A stretch of DNA of 51,633 nucleotides from an uncultured Oscillospiraceae bacterium (GTDB lineage Bacteria; Bacillota; Clostridia; Oscillospirales; Acutalibacteraceae). The translations under genes and the position numbers were made by a program. The DNA lies in assembly GCA_949293315.1 (NCBI GenBank), contig CASFCH010000039.1, forward strand, positions 1 through 51,633, given 5' to 3'. Each line of letters opens with the position of its first letter. Within the stretch, counting starts at the first letter, position 1. The notes beneath the pieces were generated by a model that was not told the DNA's origin, made no database searches, and saw only the letters and a list, made by a program, of their open reading frames with translations. Shown one piece after another: positions 1 to 8,808 of this stretch.

Positions 1-1913
1 GTCTTCGTCCCATCACTCACGTCAATATCATCCGAGGACACCGTGATGCTGATTGCAACACGCCCCAGGCTCAGCTCCTCAAGGCCTACCGTCACGATCC
101 CGTTTGATACGGAAATTCCCATTGACCTGAGCGGCTCCAGATACTTTTCCTTCAAATCCGCGCTCAGGTCAACGCCCTCCAGCACCGCCAGCTTGGCGGA
201 ATCGAGCTCTCCGTTGCGGATCGTGATGCTGTTGGGCTGCTCGGTGCTCATCGTCGTATTATAGGACACCTCCGCTTTCAGACATCCGAGGTCAAAGAGC
301 GTATATGTTTTCCCGATCTCCATGGCAACCGGAATTTGGTCCGCAAACGGCAGCCCCTGAAACGCATGGTTGATAAAGTTCCGCTGCGCCGTTATCGCTG
401 CCGATGAGGGGGCGTCTACATAGGGGACACCATTGTCCGCACCCGAAACGGCATCCTTGTCGATCTCGATCCTTCCCTCGCCCGAACCGACCGTAACCGT
501 TGCAAACTGGTCAAACGCCCAGTTCATGGGCATTGAAAAGCCCATATTGCCGCTCCAGCCGTAGGACATATCGGCAACAAAGGAGCTATCCGTTAAAGCA
601 TCAAGGTTCCTGCATACATTTCGCGTCCCATAGACACCGACCAGATACGGCGAATTTGCACGGGCAAACCGATCGTTGATCGCCTGGAAATAGGGGACAA
701 TATATGCTTCGATTTCATCCTGAAGCGCGTCCACATCCACCGCAAAATAGATCATTGTTCCGTGCGGAAATCCAAACCCGCATGCGGCATTGATCGCATC
801 CGCCGCGTCGATCAGCCCCTGATCATAGGAGAAGTGGCTGAGTCTGTCGCCGCTTGTCTCAAAAATGGGAAAAATACGCAGTCCGGCGTCAAAGGCAATC
901 TGGATTTCTTCATTTGTCAGTGCCTTGGAGGCGCCGCCGGCCATCGTCCCGGTCAGATACCGTCCGACGATCTCATAGCCGTTATCCACCAGCGTCTTCG
1001 CCTTGGCAGGGGTCAGCTTGGTGGCGCAGTCGCAGGCCTTTGCCGAGCGCTCTGTGTCGCCGCAGCTGACCAGCAGCGCGCACCATGTGTATATACTGGC
1101 CTCTCCGCTCTGGGTAAGCGCCATCTGCTGCTGGAACCGCTTTACCGCTCTGGTGACCGCGCTGTCGTATTCCCCGTCGAGAGAGCCGCTGTAGCACTTA
1201 TTCAGCGTCAGCGCGCACTGAAGGAGCTTGACAAAATTGGTATTTGCACTCCCCTCGGAAATCACGGGCAGGCAATTTTTTGTACCGTTGCCCCAGAGTC
1301 CGTCAACCGCGGCGCCCCCTTCGATCTGAACCGCGTAGATCATGGCTGTACTCGTCTTCCGCTCATAAAGTCCGTTGGTGGGGATCAGGCCGATGTCGCT
1401 GGCATAGGTCTCACTGTAATATGCATTGAGGAACCGCTGTACCTCCCGGACATGATCGTCCCCGGCCGAATCTATTTTAAAGCCGTCCGTATTCAGCAAT
1501 GCCTTCATGACCTCGGGCCCGACAAAACCGGAGGCCACTACGCCCGCATCAACTTGAAATTCGATGATCGCATCCATGGTGGCCTGCCCATAGACGCCGT
1601 CAAAGGACTGCGGGCTGTACCCCTTGCACCAGCAGGCTCCCTGCACAATGCAGGTCAGGTTATAAGTGGTGTTGTCGGGGGAGATAACGCCAATGCGATC
1701 GACAAACGCATTGTATGAGCCCGCGCCAAAATCGCCGTCCACATCAAGCAAAACATCGCCCTCCTTCGCGAGCGCGTTCAACTCGTGCTGGAGCGCCTTG
1801 ATCAGCGCGCCAACCGTTCCCTGACCCGTGTAGCCGTCCTCCGCGATATTGATCTCATCATATGTCTTATTCAGCCATTGCTGTACCTTCAGAACCATTT
1901 CATCCATAAACAT
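1..1913 (-). CDS. Peptidoglycan-binding repeat protein with DUF1906 glycoside-hydrolase-like domain (3' end off window)
   Basis: The reading frame is open from an ATG at 1913 to the left edge, so at least 637 residues are present and the C-terminus is missing. The ATG is preceded by AGAGGAGG at 5 nt spacing. Residues 1-285 hold several degenerate peptidoglycan-binding-like repeats, each with a DG-x-(Y/F)-G type turn (for example DGVYGQAT near 105 and DGEYDSAV near 246). Residues about 300-480 match the DUF1906 (Rv2525c-like) TIM-barrel family, with VGRYLTG near 317 and IYFAVDVDA near 388 carrying the acidic active-site-like pair. About 150 residues beyond that are beta-rich and unassigned. 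No signal peptide is visible, so export is unexplained. It stands alone behind its own promoter. Family membership rests on motif recall; the substrate (peptidoglycan or another wall glycan) is inference. Confidence 0.75.
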   Translation of the reverse strand, partial: MFMDEMVLKVQQWLNKTYDEINIAEDGYTGQGTVGALIKALQHELNALAKEGDVLLDVDGDFGAGSYNAFVDRIGVISPDNTTYNLTCIVQGACWCKGYSPQSFDGVYGQATMDAIIEFQVDAGVVASGFVGPEVMKALLNTDGFKIDSAGDDHVREVQRFLNAYYSETYASDIGLIPTNGLYERKTSTAMIYAVQIEGGAAVDGLWGNGTKNCLPVISEGSANTNFVKLLQCALTLNKCYSGSLDGEYDSAVTRAVKRFQQQMALTQSGEASIYTWCALLVSCGDTERSAKACDCATKLTPAKAKTLVDNGYEIVGRYLTGTMAGGASKALTNEEIQIAFDAGLRIFPIFETSGDRLSHFSYDQGLIDAADAINAACGFGFPHGTMIYFAVDVDALQDEIEAYIVPYFQAINDRFARANSPYLVGVYGTRNVCRNLDALTDSSFVADMSYGWSGNMGFSMPMNWAFDQFATVTVGSGEGRIEIDKDAVSGADNGVPYVDAPSSAAITAQRNFINHAFQGLPFADQIPVAMEIGKTYTLFDLGCLKAEVSYNTTMSTEQPNSITIRNGELDSAKLAVLEGVDLSADLKEKYLEPLRSMGISVSNGIVTVGLEELSLGRVAISITVSSDDIDVSDGTK

Positions 1914-1927
1914 TGAGCCTCCTCTGT

Positions 1928-1981
1928 TCACTGAATCACGCTGTCGCTTACGTCCAGATAAAAGCTGCGGAACCTGCGCAT
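1928..1981 (-). other. Possible 17-residue leader ORF upstream of the DUF1906 gene
   Basis: A 17-codon frame (ATG at 1981, TGA at 1928) ends just before the AGGAGG of the downstream gene, inside its roughly 220-nt leader. Only a weak purine stretch (AAGGCGGGCGG) precedes its ATG. It could be a coupled leader peptide or chance; I cannot tell which from one sequence. Confidence 0.15.
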
Positions 1982-2140
1982 GAACCGCCCGCCTTATCTG
2001 ATTTTCCCCTTTTCCGACGCCACCTTTAAATCTCCATTGCGCTCATTCCTTTCCGATCCGGGCCCGTTGATCTTTCCCGTATTCCAAGCTGTGGAAGCAA
2101 AATCACTTTCGCATATACCACGAAATACGTTGCAATTTTT

Positions 2141-2169
2141 ACAATACTACGAATTTTGAATCTTGTCAA
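2141..2169 (-). promoter_or_regulatory. Sigma-A promoter of the DUF1906 gene
   Basis: On the minus strand, TTGACA (2169-2164) is separated by 17 bp from TATTGT (2146-2141). It implies a long leader of about 220 nt before the ATG at 1913. The gap 1914-2281 otherwise holds only the possible short leader ORF and the terminator at 2232-2260; I see no riboswitch motif. Confidence 0.7.
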
Positions 2170-2231
2170 GCATATCAAGTTTTTTAACATTATCACTTTT
2201 CAAAAACACACTGTCACCAAATTTAATATGC

Positions 2232-2260
2232 AAAAAAAAATCCCGGCGGCAGACCGGGAC
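2232..2260 (-). terminator. Rho-independent terminator of the esterase operon
   Basis: On the minus strand TCCCGG pairs with CCGGGA across a 7-nt loop and is followed by nine T residues. It lies about 22 nt past the esterase stop codon. Confidence 0.8.
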
Positions 2261-2281
2261 TTTTGATCAAGCGCTGTTCTT

Positions 2282-3247
2282 TTATTCAGAGGCTTTGTGC
2301 TCCGCATCCGATTCCAGACATCCGTGGAAGAAGTCCGTCATCGCCCGGATGCTCTTTTTATACACCGGGAAAAAGTACACCATCTGGTAATCGTGGAAAT
2401 AGGCGTTGTCCCGCTCGTCAAGGAACAGGCAGATATGGCGCACCCGATTGTGTTCCAGCGCGCCGGCCATATCCACGCTCTGCGGGAAGAGCCCGTCCGC
2501 CCGCGCGTGCGTCAAAAAGGAGGGCGGAAAGCCGGGCGTGATGTGCCGGAGCGGGGAGATCTGCTCCCACTGCTCCGGGGTGATCTCCTGCAGCTCACCC
2601 ACCCCGAACAGGCCCATCAGATATCCGCTGATATTTGGGGACCGCACCTGTGCGGCGCTGCTCAAGTCAAACGCCCCGCACAGCAGCCCCGTCCCCGCAA
2701 TCGGGACCGGCTGCGTACAAAGCTCCTCCGCCAGGCCGAGATGCCGGGCAAACGCGGGATCGGTACACGCACAGGCCAGCAGCGCACTCAGGTGCGCGCC
2801 TGCGGAATCCCCCACCAGAAAGATTTGGCCCGGATTCCCGCGGTAGAGCGCCGCATTCTCCCGCACCCAGAGCAGCGCGCGGGCGGCGTCCTCGATCTGG
2901 GCCGGAAAACGGTAGTCCGGCGCGAGACGGTAGTCGGCGTTGAACACGACAAATCCCTGCGCCGCGACGGTGGAGCAGTAGTGGTGAAAGACGTTTTTAT
3001 CGACGTTTGACCAGCCGCCGCCATGCAGATAGAGGATGCACGGGAGCGGCCCATCCTCCCCCTGCGGGACGTGGACATCGAGCAGATGCCAGGCATTCCC
3101 ATCGGGCAGATAGGACACATTCTCATAGAGCGTGACGCCGTCCACCGCCGGCGCAAAATCCATCAGCGCCCGAAAGCCCTTATCGTATACAGCCCGCTTC
3201 TGGAGGAGCTTGATATCATTGAGCACCCTTTTGACCGAGACGCGCAT
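2282..3247 (-). CDS. Alpha/beta hydrolase, hormone-sensitive-lipase-type esterase
   Basis: A 321-residue cytoplasmic alpha/beta hydrolase that probably hydrolyses a carboxyl ester. The oxyanion-hole motif HGGGW lies near residue 75, the nucleophile elbow GDSAGAH near 148, the acid in ARADGLFP near 249 and the catalytic His in YFHDYQM near 284, which is the order expected for the HSL (HGG-motif) family. There is no signal peptide. The start follows the symporter stop by 13 nt, so the two form a leftward operon ending at the terminator at 2232-2260. The pairing with an amino-acid symporter hints at amino-acid or peptide ester hydrolysis, but the substrate cannot be read from the sequence. Confidence 0.85.
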   Translation of the reverse strand: MRVSVKRVLNDIKLLQKRAVYDKGFRALMDFAPAVDGVTLYENVSYLPDGNAWHLLDVHVPQGEDGPLPCILYLHGGGWSNVDKNVFHHYCSTVAAQGFVVFNADYRLAPDYRFPAQIEDAARALLWVRENAALYRGNPGQIFLVGDSAGAHLSALLACACTDPAFARHLGLAEELCTQPVPIAGTGLLCGAFDLSSAAQVRSPNISGYLMGLFGVGELQEITPEQWEQISPLRHITPGFPPSFLTHARADGLFPQSVDMAGALEHNRVRHICLFLDERDNAYFHDYQMVYFFPVYKKSIRAMTDFFHGCLESDAEHKASE

Positions 3248-3260
3248 GCGATCCCCCCTT

Positions 3261-4631
3261 TTACGGTCTATTATCGCATACTTTTCCGCGCCGTGTCAAA
3301 TATTCCCGCAGAATCTTCCGCACCTCCCCGGAGAGGGAGAGGATCGCGATCAGGTTTGGGACGGCCATCAGGCCGTTAAACGTATCGGAAAGCTCCCAGG
3401 CGAGCACCGGGCGCACCACGCACCCGAGGAAGGCAACGGCCGCAAACAGAAGGCGGTACGGCTTGACGGCCCGGCCCCCAAAGAGATAGGCCGCGCTCTT
3501 TTCGCCGAAATAGGACCAGCCGATCAGCGTGGCGAAGGCAAACAGCGCCACCCCCGCCGCCACGAGCGCGCCGCCGGCCCGGCCGAATACGCTGGAAAAG
3601 GCCTGCGTGCTCAGCGCCGCCGCGTCGGTCGATTCGTCAAAGGGGACCCCGCTGGTGAGGATGACAAGCGCCGTCACCGTGCACATGACGACCGTATCCA
3701 TAAACACCTCAAACATCCCCCACATCCCCTGCTCAGCAGGCTCGCCGTTTTCCGCGGCGCAGTGGGCAAATACGGCGCTGCCCATTCCCGCCTCATTGGA
3801 AAACACCCCGCGCGCCGTCCCGCAGCGCAGGGCGCGCACCATGGCGCTGCCCAAGATCCCCCCTGCGGCGCTGTGCAGATCAAACGCCCCCCGGAAGATG
3901 GCGGAGAACGCCGGCAGGATGCGGTCACCGTGCGCCGCAATGATCACCGTACCCGCCGCCAGATAGCCGATCGCCAGGAAAGGAATCAGCTTCTCCGTCA
4001 CGCGGGCGATCCGTGTGATCCCCCCTGCCGATACGGCGAGAAACAGGGCGCAGAATACGGCGCCGCACACCGCCGGCGGAAGGCCGAACTGGCTCTCCAG
4101 CGCACCGGCCGCGGAGTTGCCCTGCGTCATATTCCCGATTCCAAAGGAGGCAAAGGTGCAGAATACCGCAAAGAGCACCGCCGCCCACCGGAAGCCGAGC
4201 CCGCGTTCAATGTAGACCATCGGCCCGCCGTCGTATTCGCCGTCCGGCCCGCGGGTACGGTATCGCACGCCCAGCGCATTCTCCGCAAAGCTGGTCATCA
4301 TCCCCAGAAATGCGGAGACCCACATCCAGAAGATCGCTCCGGGGCCCCCGATGATCAGCGCACCGGCAACCCCTACGATGTTCCCCGTTCCGAGCGACGC
4401 GGCCAGCGCCGTGGACATCGCCTGAAGCGGGCTGATCGCCCTGTCCGAGCCTGCGCCCCCCCTTTGAAACAGGGCGAGGAATGTCCTGCGCTGCCAGAGG
4501 CCGAAGTGCCGCACCTGGAAAAAGCCGCTGCGCAGCGTAAAGTACGCCCCGGTCCCCAGAAAGGCGGCCACCATCACCGGACCCCAGACCGCATCGTGGA
4601 CGGCGTGATTGATCTGTTCCAAAAGCGCCAT
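3261..4631 (-). CDS. Alanine/glycine:cation symporter (AGCS family)
   Basis: A 456-residue polytopic membrane protein of the AGCS (AlsT/YaaJ/DagA) family, which imports alanine or glycine with Na+ or H+. Typical landmarks are the N-terminal GPVMVAAFLGTGAYFTLR stretch, the SLGTGNIVGVAGAL signature near residue 95 and FSNEAGMGSA near 275. About ten hydrophobic segments are visible. I chose the internal ATG at 4631 rather than the upstream in-frame start at 4676, because it aligns with the usual N-terminus and has GGGGAGA just upstream. It is followed at 13 nt by the esterase gene. Confidence 0.9.
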   Translation of the reverse strand: MALLEQINHAVHDAVWGPVMVAAFLGTGAYFTLRSGFFQVRHFGLWQRRTFLALFQRGGAGSDRAISPLQAMSTALAASLGTGNIVGVAGALIIGGPGAIFWMWVSAFLGMMTSFAENALGVRYRTRGPDGEYDGGPMVYIERGLGFRWAAVLFAVFCTFASFGIGNMTQGNSAAGALESQFGLPPAVCGAVFCALFLAVSAGGITRIARVTEKLIPFLAIGYLAAGTVIIAAHGDRILPAFSAIFRGAFDLHSAAGGILGSAMVRALRCGTARGVFSNEAGMGSAVFAHCAAENGEPAEQGMWGMFEVFMDTVVMCTVTALVILTSGVPFDESTDAAALSTQAFSSVFGRAGGALVAAGVALFAFATLIGWSYFGEKSAAYLFGGRAVKPYRLLFAAVAFLGCVVRPVLAWELSDTFNGLMAVPNLIAILSLSGEVRKILREYLTRRGKVCDNRP

Positions 4632-4694
4632 GCTTCTCCCCCCGAACGTATGATATTTCCGCCAAGGAATGCACAAAAAATGGGTGCGTTTCTA

Positions 4695-4723
4695 TTTATT
4701 TTCTCCGCGCTTTATGCTACAAT
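4695..4723 (+). promoter_or_regulatory. Probable promoter of the alpha-mannosidase gene
   Basis: TTTATT, a 17-bp spacer and TACAAT with an extended TGC in front of the -10. It lies about 50 nt before the ATG at 4771, in the divergent gap shared with the symporter gene. Confidence 0.5.
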
Positions 4724-4770
4724 AAGGTGGAATTTGTTGTGCCCCAAATCTTTCCTGAGGAGGAACCGTC

Positions 4771-7700
4771 ATGGAGAACAGAGAGCCCACGCTCAAGCCG
4801 CGCATCTATACCGTCGGCACCTCGCACCTGGACACGTCCTGGAACTGGACGCTGGAGACGACGATCGCCGATTACATCCCCAAAACCCTGCTTGAAAACT
4901 TCGAGCGCTTTGAAAAGTATCCGGAATACGTCTTCAGCTTTGAGGGCGCGTACCGGTATGAGCTGATGGAGGAATACTACCCCGAGGAGTTTAAAAAGCT
5001 CAAAAAATACGTCGCGGACGGCCGCTGGCATGTCACCGGCAGCTCCTATGAGAACGGCGATGTAAATGTCCCCTCTCCGGAGAGCCTGTTCCGCAATATT
5101 CTCTATGGCAACAACTACTTTGAGGAAAAGTTCGGCAAGCGCAGCAAGGATATCTTCCTGCCCGACTGCTTTGGCTTCGGGTACGCGCTGCCGTCCATCG
5201 CCCACCACGCCAATCTGCTGGGATTTACCACGCAGAAGCTGACGTGGAGCTCCGCCTATGGGATCCCGTTTGACCTGGGAATCTGGAAGGGCGTGGATAA
5301 AAACGGCATTTACGCCTCCCTCAACGCGCTGTCCTACGTGTCCGTCCTCAGCAAGGTGCGCGGGAACAGCAAGATCACCGATAAGCTGAAAAAGAATATC
5401 AACGAGTTTGATCTCCCCTTCACCTATGCGTTCCACGGCGTGGGCGACCGCGGCGGCGCCCCCAAGGACAGCTCCGTGGCCACCGTGTGCCGCGAACTGC
5501 GGGAAAACGCGAACAGCAGCGTGGATGTGCTCTCCGCCTCGGCGGATCAGGTGTTCCGCGATATGGACACCCTGCTCACCGACGAGCAGAAACAGCGCCT
5601 CCCCGTGTGGGACAACGAGCTCGTCTCCACCGATCACGGCGTGGGCGGTTACACCTCCCGCGCCGTCGGCAAGCGCTGGAACCGCCAGAACGAAAATCTG
5701 GCCGACTACGCGGAGAAATCCGCCGTGGCGGCGATGCACCTCGGCGCGCCCTACAACAAGAAAAAGCTCGACGAGGCCTGGAAGCGCGTAATCGCCCACC
5801 AGTTCCACGACGATATTCCCGGGACGTCCCTGCAGTCCTGCTACAACCGCAACTGGAACGACTATATGCTCTCCCTGAGCGAGTTTGCGGAGGAATACCG
5901 CGCCGGCGTGGGCCGGGTGGCCGCGCTGATGGACTCCTCCTTTGCCAAGGGGACGCCCGTTGTGGTCAACAACCCGCTCCAGACCGCCCGGCGCGACGCC
6001 GTGGAGGCCGAAATCCCCGTGGAGCGTTCCACCGCCTGCGTGCGCGTCTATGACGCCGCGGGGGCGGAGGTCCCGTCCCAGATCGTATCTGTCCGCGGCG
6101 GGCGGGCGAAGGTCGTCTTCATTGCGGACGTTCCGGCGCTCGGGTTTGCCTGCTATGACATCCGCCCCGCAGACAGCCCCTGCACGATGGACACAGGGCT
6201 GCGCGCGGAGAAAAAGCGCCTGGAAAACGCCAAATATTACGTCACGCTGGACGACAACGGCGACGTCTGTGAGATCTATGACAAACAGTTGGGCCGGAAC
6301 ATCCTGAAATCCCCCATCCGCATGGGCCTGCACCAGTACTACGGCAGCCTGATCTATCCGGCGTGGGAGCTGCGCTATCAATCTGTATGTAAGGCGCCGT
6401 GCGAGTATGCCGCCGATCCGGAATTCGAGGTTCTGGAGAATGGTCCCGCGCGTGTGACCATCCGCACCTCCCGCACGGCGGGGGACTCCCTGTTCTACCA
6501 GACGGTCTCCCTGACCGCGACAGGTGAGGCGGTGGAATTCCGGAACGAGATCGACTGGCGCAGCGGCTGCCGCCTGCTGAAGACAAACTTCACCGTTGCG
6601 GCCGACAACGCCAAGGCCAGCTACGATTTGGGGCTGGGCGTGATCGAGCGCGGCAACAATACGGAAAAGCTGTATGAAGTCCCCGCGCAGACCTGGGCCG
6701 ACCTGACGGACAAATCCGGCGAATTCGGCGTATCCGTGTTCAGCGACTGCAAGTACGGCTGGGATAAGCCGGACAACAACACCCTGCGCTTGACGGGCAT
6801 CCACTCCCCGGTGAGCGACTTTTACCCGGACGGCAAGCGGAATCCCGACAGCAGGCAGAGCCTGATGGACTTCGGCCTGAACCGGTACGGCTTTGCCGTC
6901 TATTCCCACGCGGGCGGATTTGAAAACGGGACGCAGCTCAACGCCCAGCGCTTCTGCCGGCCGCTGCACGCCTTTATCATCGGCAAACATAAGGGCGCGC
7001 TGGGGAGCCGCTATTCCTTCGGCTCCCTGAACGACGACGGCGTCGTCCTGCGCGCGGTCAAAAAGGCGGAGCAGGGCGATGAAATCATCGTGCGCGTCAA
7101 CGAGGGCGTCAACCGCCGCCATGAGCACGTCACCCTGACGCTTGGGGACGGCATCGTCTCCGCGCGGGAGGTGTACGCCTCCGAGGAGCCGATCGGCCCC
7201 GCCGTGTGCGAAGACGGAAAGCTCGTCTTCAGTATAAATCCCTATGAGCCCAAAACCTTTGCCCTCACGCTCGCCCAGAGCCCGGAAAAACTGCCGGCGC
7301 TCAGGGAGCATGCGCTGGCGCTCCCGTTTGATGTAGACACCGCCACCCATCAGATGTTCCGGTCCGACGGCGCGATCGACGCGGGCCGTTCCCTGCCGGC
7401 GGAGCTGTTCCCCGCCGAGGCCGTCTGCGGCGGCGTGACCTTCCGCTTCGGCTCCGTGGCGGAGGGCAGCCCCAACGCCGTGCGGGCCGCCGGCCAGCGG
7501 ATCAAACTGCCCGCGCGTGCCAAAAAGCTGCACCTGATCGCATGTGCCGTCGGCGGTGATCAGGCCGTCCGGCTGACGATCGGCGATCAGAGTATCCCCT
7601 TCACGGTTCACGACCTGAACGAGCCCGTGGGCATGTGGGACATGTTCGGTAAGAAGCAGACCGGCCGGATCAAGGACTGCGTCGTGGCGCAGGTGTTCAC

Positions 7701-7968
7701 GCACATGCACCAGCCGCAGGGCGACATGGTCGGAAAACAGGCCTACTGGTTCAAGTACTCCTTTGATATCCCGTCCGGTGCGCAGGAGGTCGTGCTTCCG
7801 AAAAATGAGAAGGTGCTGATCTTCGCCGCCACGGCTACGGATAACGAGCCGGAGAGCCGCCCGGCCGGCGAACTGCACGACCGGCTGGAAAAGCGCCCGT
7901 TCGCCTTCCGCCGACCGCTCAAGGATGAGCTGCGCTCCTCCAAGCTGCTCAACTGGATGTTTAAGTAA
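4771..7968 (+). CDS. Alpha-mannosidase, glycoside hydrolase family 38
   Basis: A 1065-residue GH38 retaining alpha-mannosidase acting on terminal alpha-linked mannose, probably from imported N-glycan or other mannosides. The zinc-binding SHLDTSW motif is at residues 18-24 (His19, Asp21). The predicted nucleophile Asp132 lies in LPDCFGFGY, and AHQFHDDIPGT near 346 carries a further conserved His and Asp. The long beta-rich C-terminal half is the usual size for the family. There is no signal peptide or membrane segment, so it is cytoplasmic. The ATG is preceded by GAGGAGG at 7 nt. It is monocistronic, between a divergent promoter and a strong terminator. A large antisense frame covers the whole gene but is a compositional shadow. 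Confidence 0.92.
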   Translation: MENREPTLKPRIYTVGTSHLDTSWNWTLETTIADYIPKTLLENFERFEKYPEYVFSFEGAYRYELMEEYYPEEFKKLKKYVADGRWHVTGSSYENGDVNVPSPESLFRNILYGNNYFEEKFGKRSKDIFLPDCFGFGYALPSIAHHANLLGFTTQKLTWSSAYGIPFDLGIWKGVDKNGIYASLNALSYVSVLSKVRGNSKITDKLKKNINEFDLPFTYAFHGVGDRGGAPKDSSVATVCRELRENANSSVDVLSASADQVFRDMDTLLTDEQKQRLPVWDNELVSTDHGVGGYTSRAVGKRWNRQNENLADYAEKSAVAAMHLGAPYNKKKLDEAWKRVIAHQFHDDIPGTSLQSCYNRNWNDYMLSLSEFAEEYRAGVGRVAALMDSSFAKGTPVVVNNPLQTARRDAVEAEIPVERSTACVRVYDAAGAEVPSQIVSVRGGRAKVVFIADVPALGFACYDIRPADSPCTMDTGLRAEKKRLENAKYYVTLDDNGDVCEIYDKQLGRNILKSPIRMGLHQYYGSLIYPAWELRYQSVCKAPCEYAADPEFEVLENGPARVTIRTSRTAGDSLFYQTVSLTATGEAVEFRNEIDWRSGCRLLKTNFTVAADNAKASYDLGLGVIERGNNTEKLYEVPAQTWADLTDKSGEFGVSVFSDCKYGWDKPDNNTLRLTGIHSPVSDFYPDGKRNPDSRQSLMDFGLNRYGFAVYSHAGGFENGTQLNAQRFCRPLHAFIIGKHKGALGSRYSFGSLNDDGVVLRAVKKAEQGDEIIVRVNEGVNRRHEHVTLTLGDGIVSAREVYASEEPIGPAVCEDGKLVFSINPYEPKTFALTLAQSPEKLPALREHALALPFDVDTATHQMFRSDGAIDAGRSLPAELFPAEAVCGGVTFRFGSVAEGSPNAVRAAGQRIKLPARAKKLHLIACAVGGDQAVRLTIGDQSIPFTVHDLNEPVGMWDMFGKKQTGRIKDCVVAQVFTHMHQPQGDMVGKQAYWFKYSFDIPSGAQEVVLPKNEKVLIFAATATDNEPESRPAGELHDRLEKRPFAFRRPLKDELRSSKLLNWMFK

Positions 7969-7987
7969 AAACTGTTTCATTGTGAAA

Positions 7988-8025
7988 GCGCCCCGCGGCA
8001 AATTGCCGCGGGGCGCACCTTTTTT
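7988..8025 (+). terminator. Terminator after the alpha-mannosidase gene
   Basis: A perfect 13-bp stem (7988-8000 with 8004-8016) with an AAT loop, followed on the plus strand by ACC and a T-run. It lies between convergent genes and may also slow the leftward ABC operon that ends at 8038, although the T-run there is poor. Confidence 0.85.
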
Positions 8026-8037
8026 CCAAGTTGGGCT

Positions 8038-8808
8038 CTACTTTTCCGCCGGACGGAAGATCGTATAACGTCCCCCCTCCCCGTCGGTGACGGCCTTTGG
8101 CGTTAGGCCGAAGATCCGCTCCGGCACATCGCCGGACAAAAACGACCGCGGGTCCCCCGCAAAGCAGTTTTTGCCGCTATCCAGAACGCAGAGGCTGTCC
8201 GCCAGTTCCACCGCATCGGAGAGATCGTGCAGAACGACCACGACCGTCTTCCCCGCTGTACGCATCTGCCGCAGCAGGTCATAGACACGCCGCCGGTACT
8301 CGGCGTCCAGGCTGGCCGTCGGTTCATCGAGCAGAACTGCCGGCGTATCCTGCGCCAGCAGCAGCGCAAGGCAGGCCAGCTGCCGCTCGCCGCCGGAGAG
8401 ATGACAGACGAGATCGGCGCGGTGGCTGAGAATCCCCGCGCGTTCCATCGCCACCCGTACAAGTGCGCGGTCCCGCTCGCTCAGACGCCCGCCGGGGCCC
8501 AGATAGGGCTGACGGCCAAAAGATACCATCTGCTCCACCGCGATCGGCGGGCGCGGCAGCACCTGCGGCAGCAGGGAGATATGACGCGCGCGGGCGGCGG
8601 CGCGCATCTCCCGCACGGGTGCGCCGTCCAGTAGAATCTGACCGCCGCAGCGCTCCTGTGTCCCGGCCAGGCAGCGCAGCAGGGAGGTTTTCCCGCTGCC
8701 GTTGCGCCCCAGAAGGGCTGTGATCTGACCCGCCTGCGCCTGAAAATCCACCTGATCCAAAATTAGCTTCCGCCCCAGGCGCAGGGTGACCTTTCGCGCT
8801 TCAAGCAT
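8038..8808 (-). CDS. ABC transporter ATPase, iron-siderophore/cobalamin/heme importer type (FecE/BtuD-like)
   Basis: A 256-residue ATPase of the class that pairs with FecCD-type permeases. Walker A is GRNGSGKTS near residue 35, the signature is LSGGERQ near 138 and Walker B with the catalytic Glu is VLLDEPTASLD near 157. The H-loop His lies in VVLHDLSD near 193. Its start overlaps the 3' end of the permease gene by 8 nt, so translation is probably coupled. It is the last gene of the leftward operon that starts with the siroheme reductase. The cargo could be a ferric siderophore, heme, cobalamin or another metal tetrapyrrole; the neighbouring chelatase makes a tetrapyrrole or metal cargo attractive but does not prove it. 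Confidence 0.9.
   Translation of the reverse strand: MLEARKVTLRLGRKLILDQVDFQAQAGQITALLGRNGSGKTSLLRCLAGTQERCGGQILLDGAPVREMRAAARARHISLLPQVLPRPPIAVEQMVSFGRQPYLGPGGRLSERDRALVRVAMERAGILSHRADLVCHLSGGERQLACLALLLAQDTPAVLLDEPTASLDAEYRRRVYDLLRQMRTAGKTVVVVLHDLSDAVELADSLCVLDSGKNCFAGDPRSFLSGDVPERIFGLTPKAVTDGEGGRYTIFRPAEK

Noticed and set aside
762-1718. 318-residue plus-strand frame at the left end
   Set aside because: It lies opposite the peptidoglycan-binding/DUF1906 gene, whose repeats and ribosome site are clear.
3132-4895. 587-residue plus-strand frame over the symporter gene
   Set aside because: Very basic, Pro/Arg/His-rich low-complexity product with no motif; antisense shadow of the AGCS gene.
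4717-8001. 1094-residue minus-strand open frame covering the GH38 gene
   Set aside because: It is antisense to a gene with clear catalytic motifs, has no recognisable domain, and reflects the lack of stop codons in the reverse frame of GC-rich DNA.
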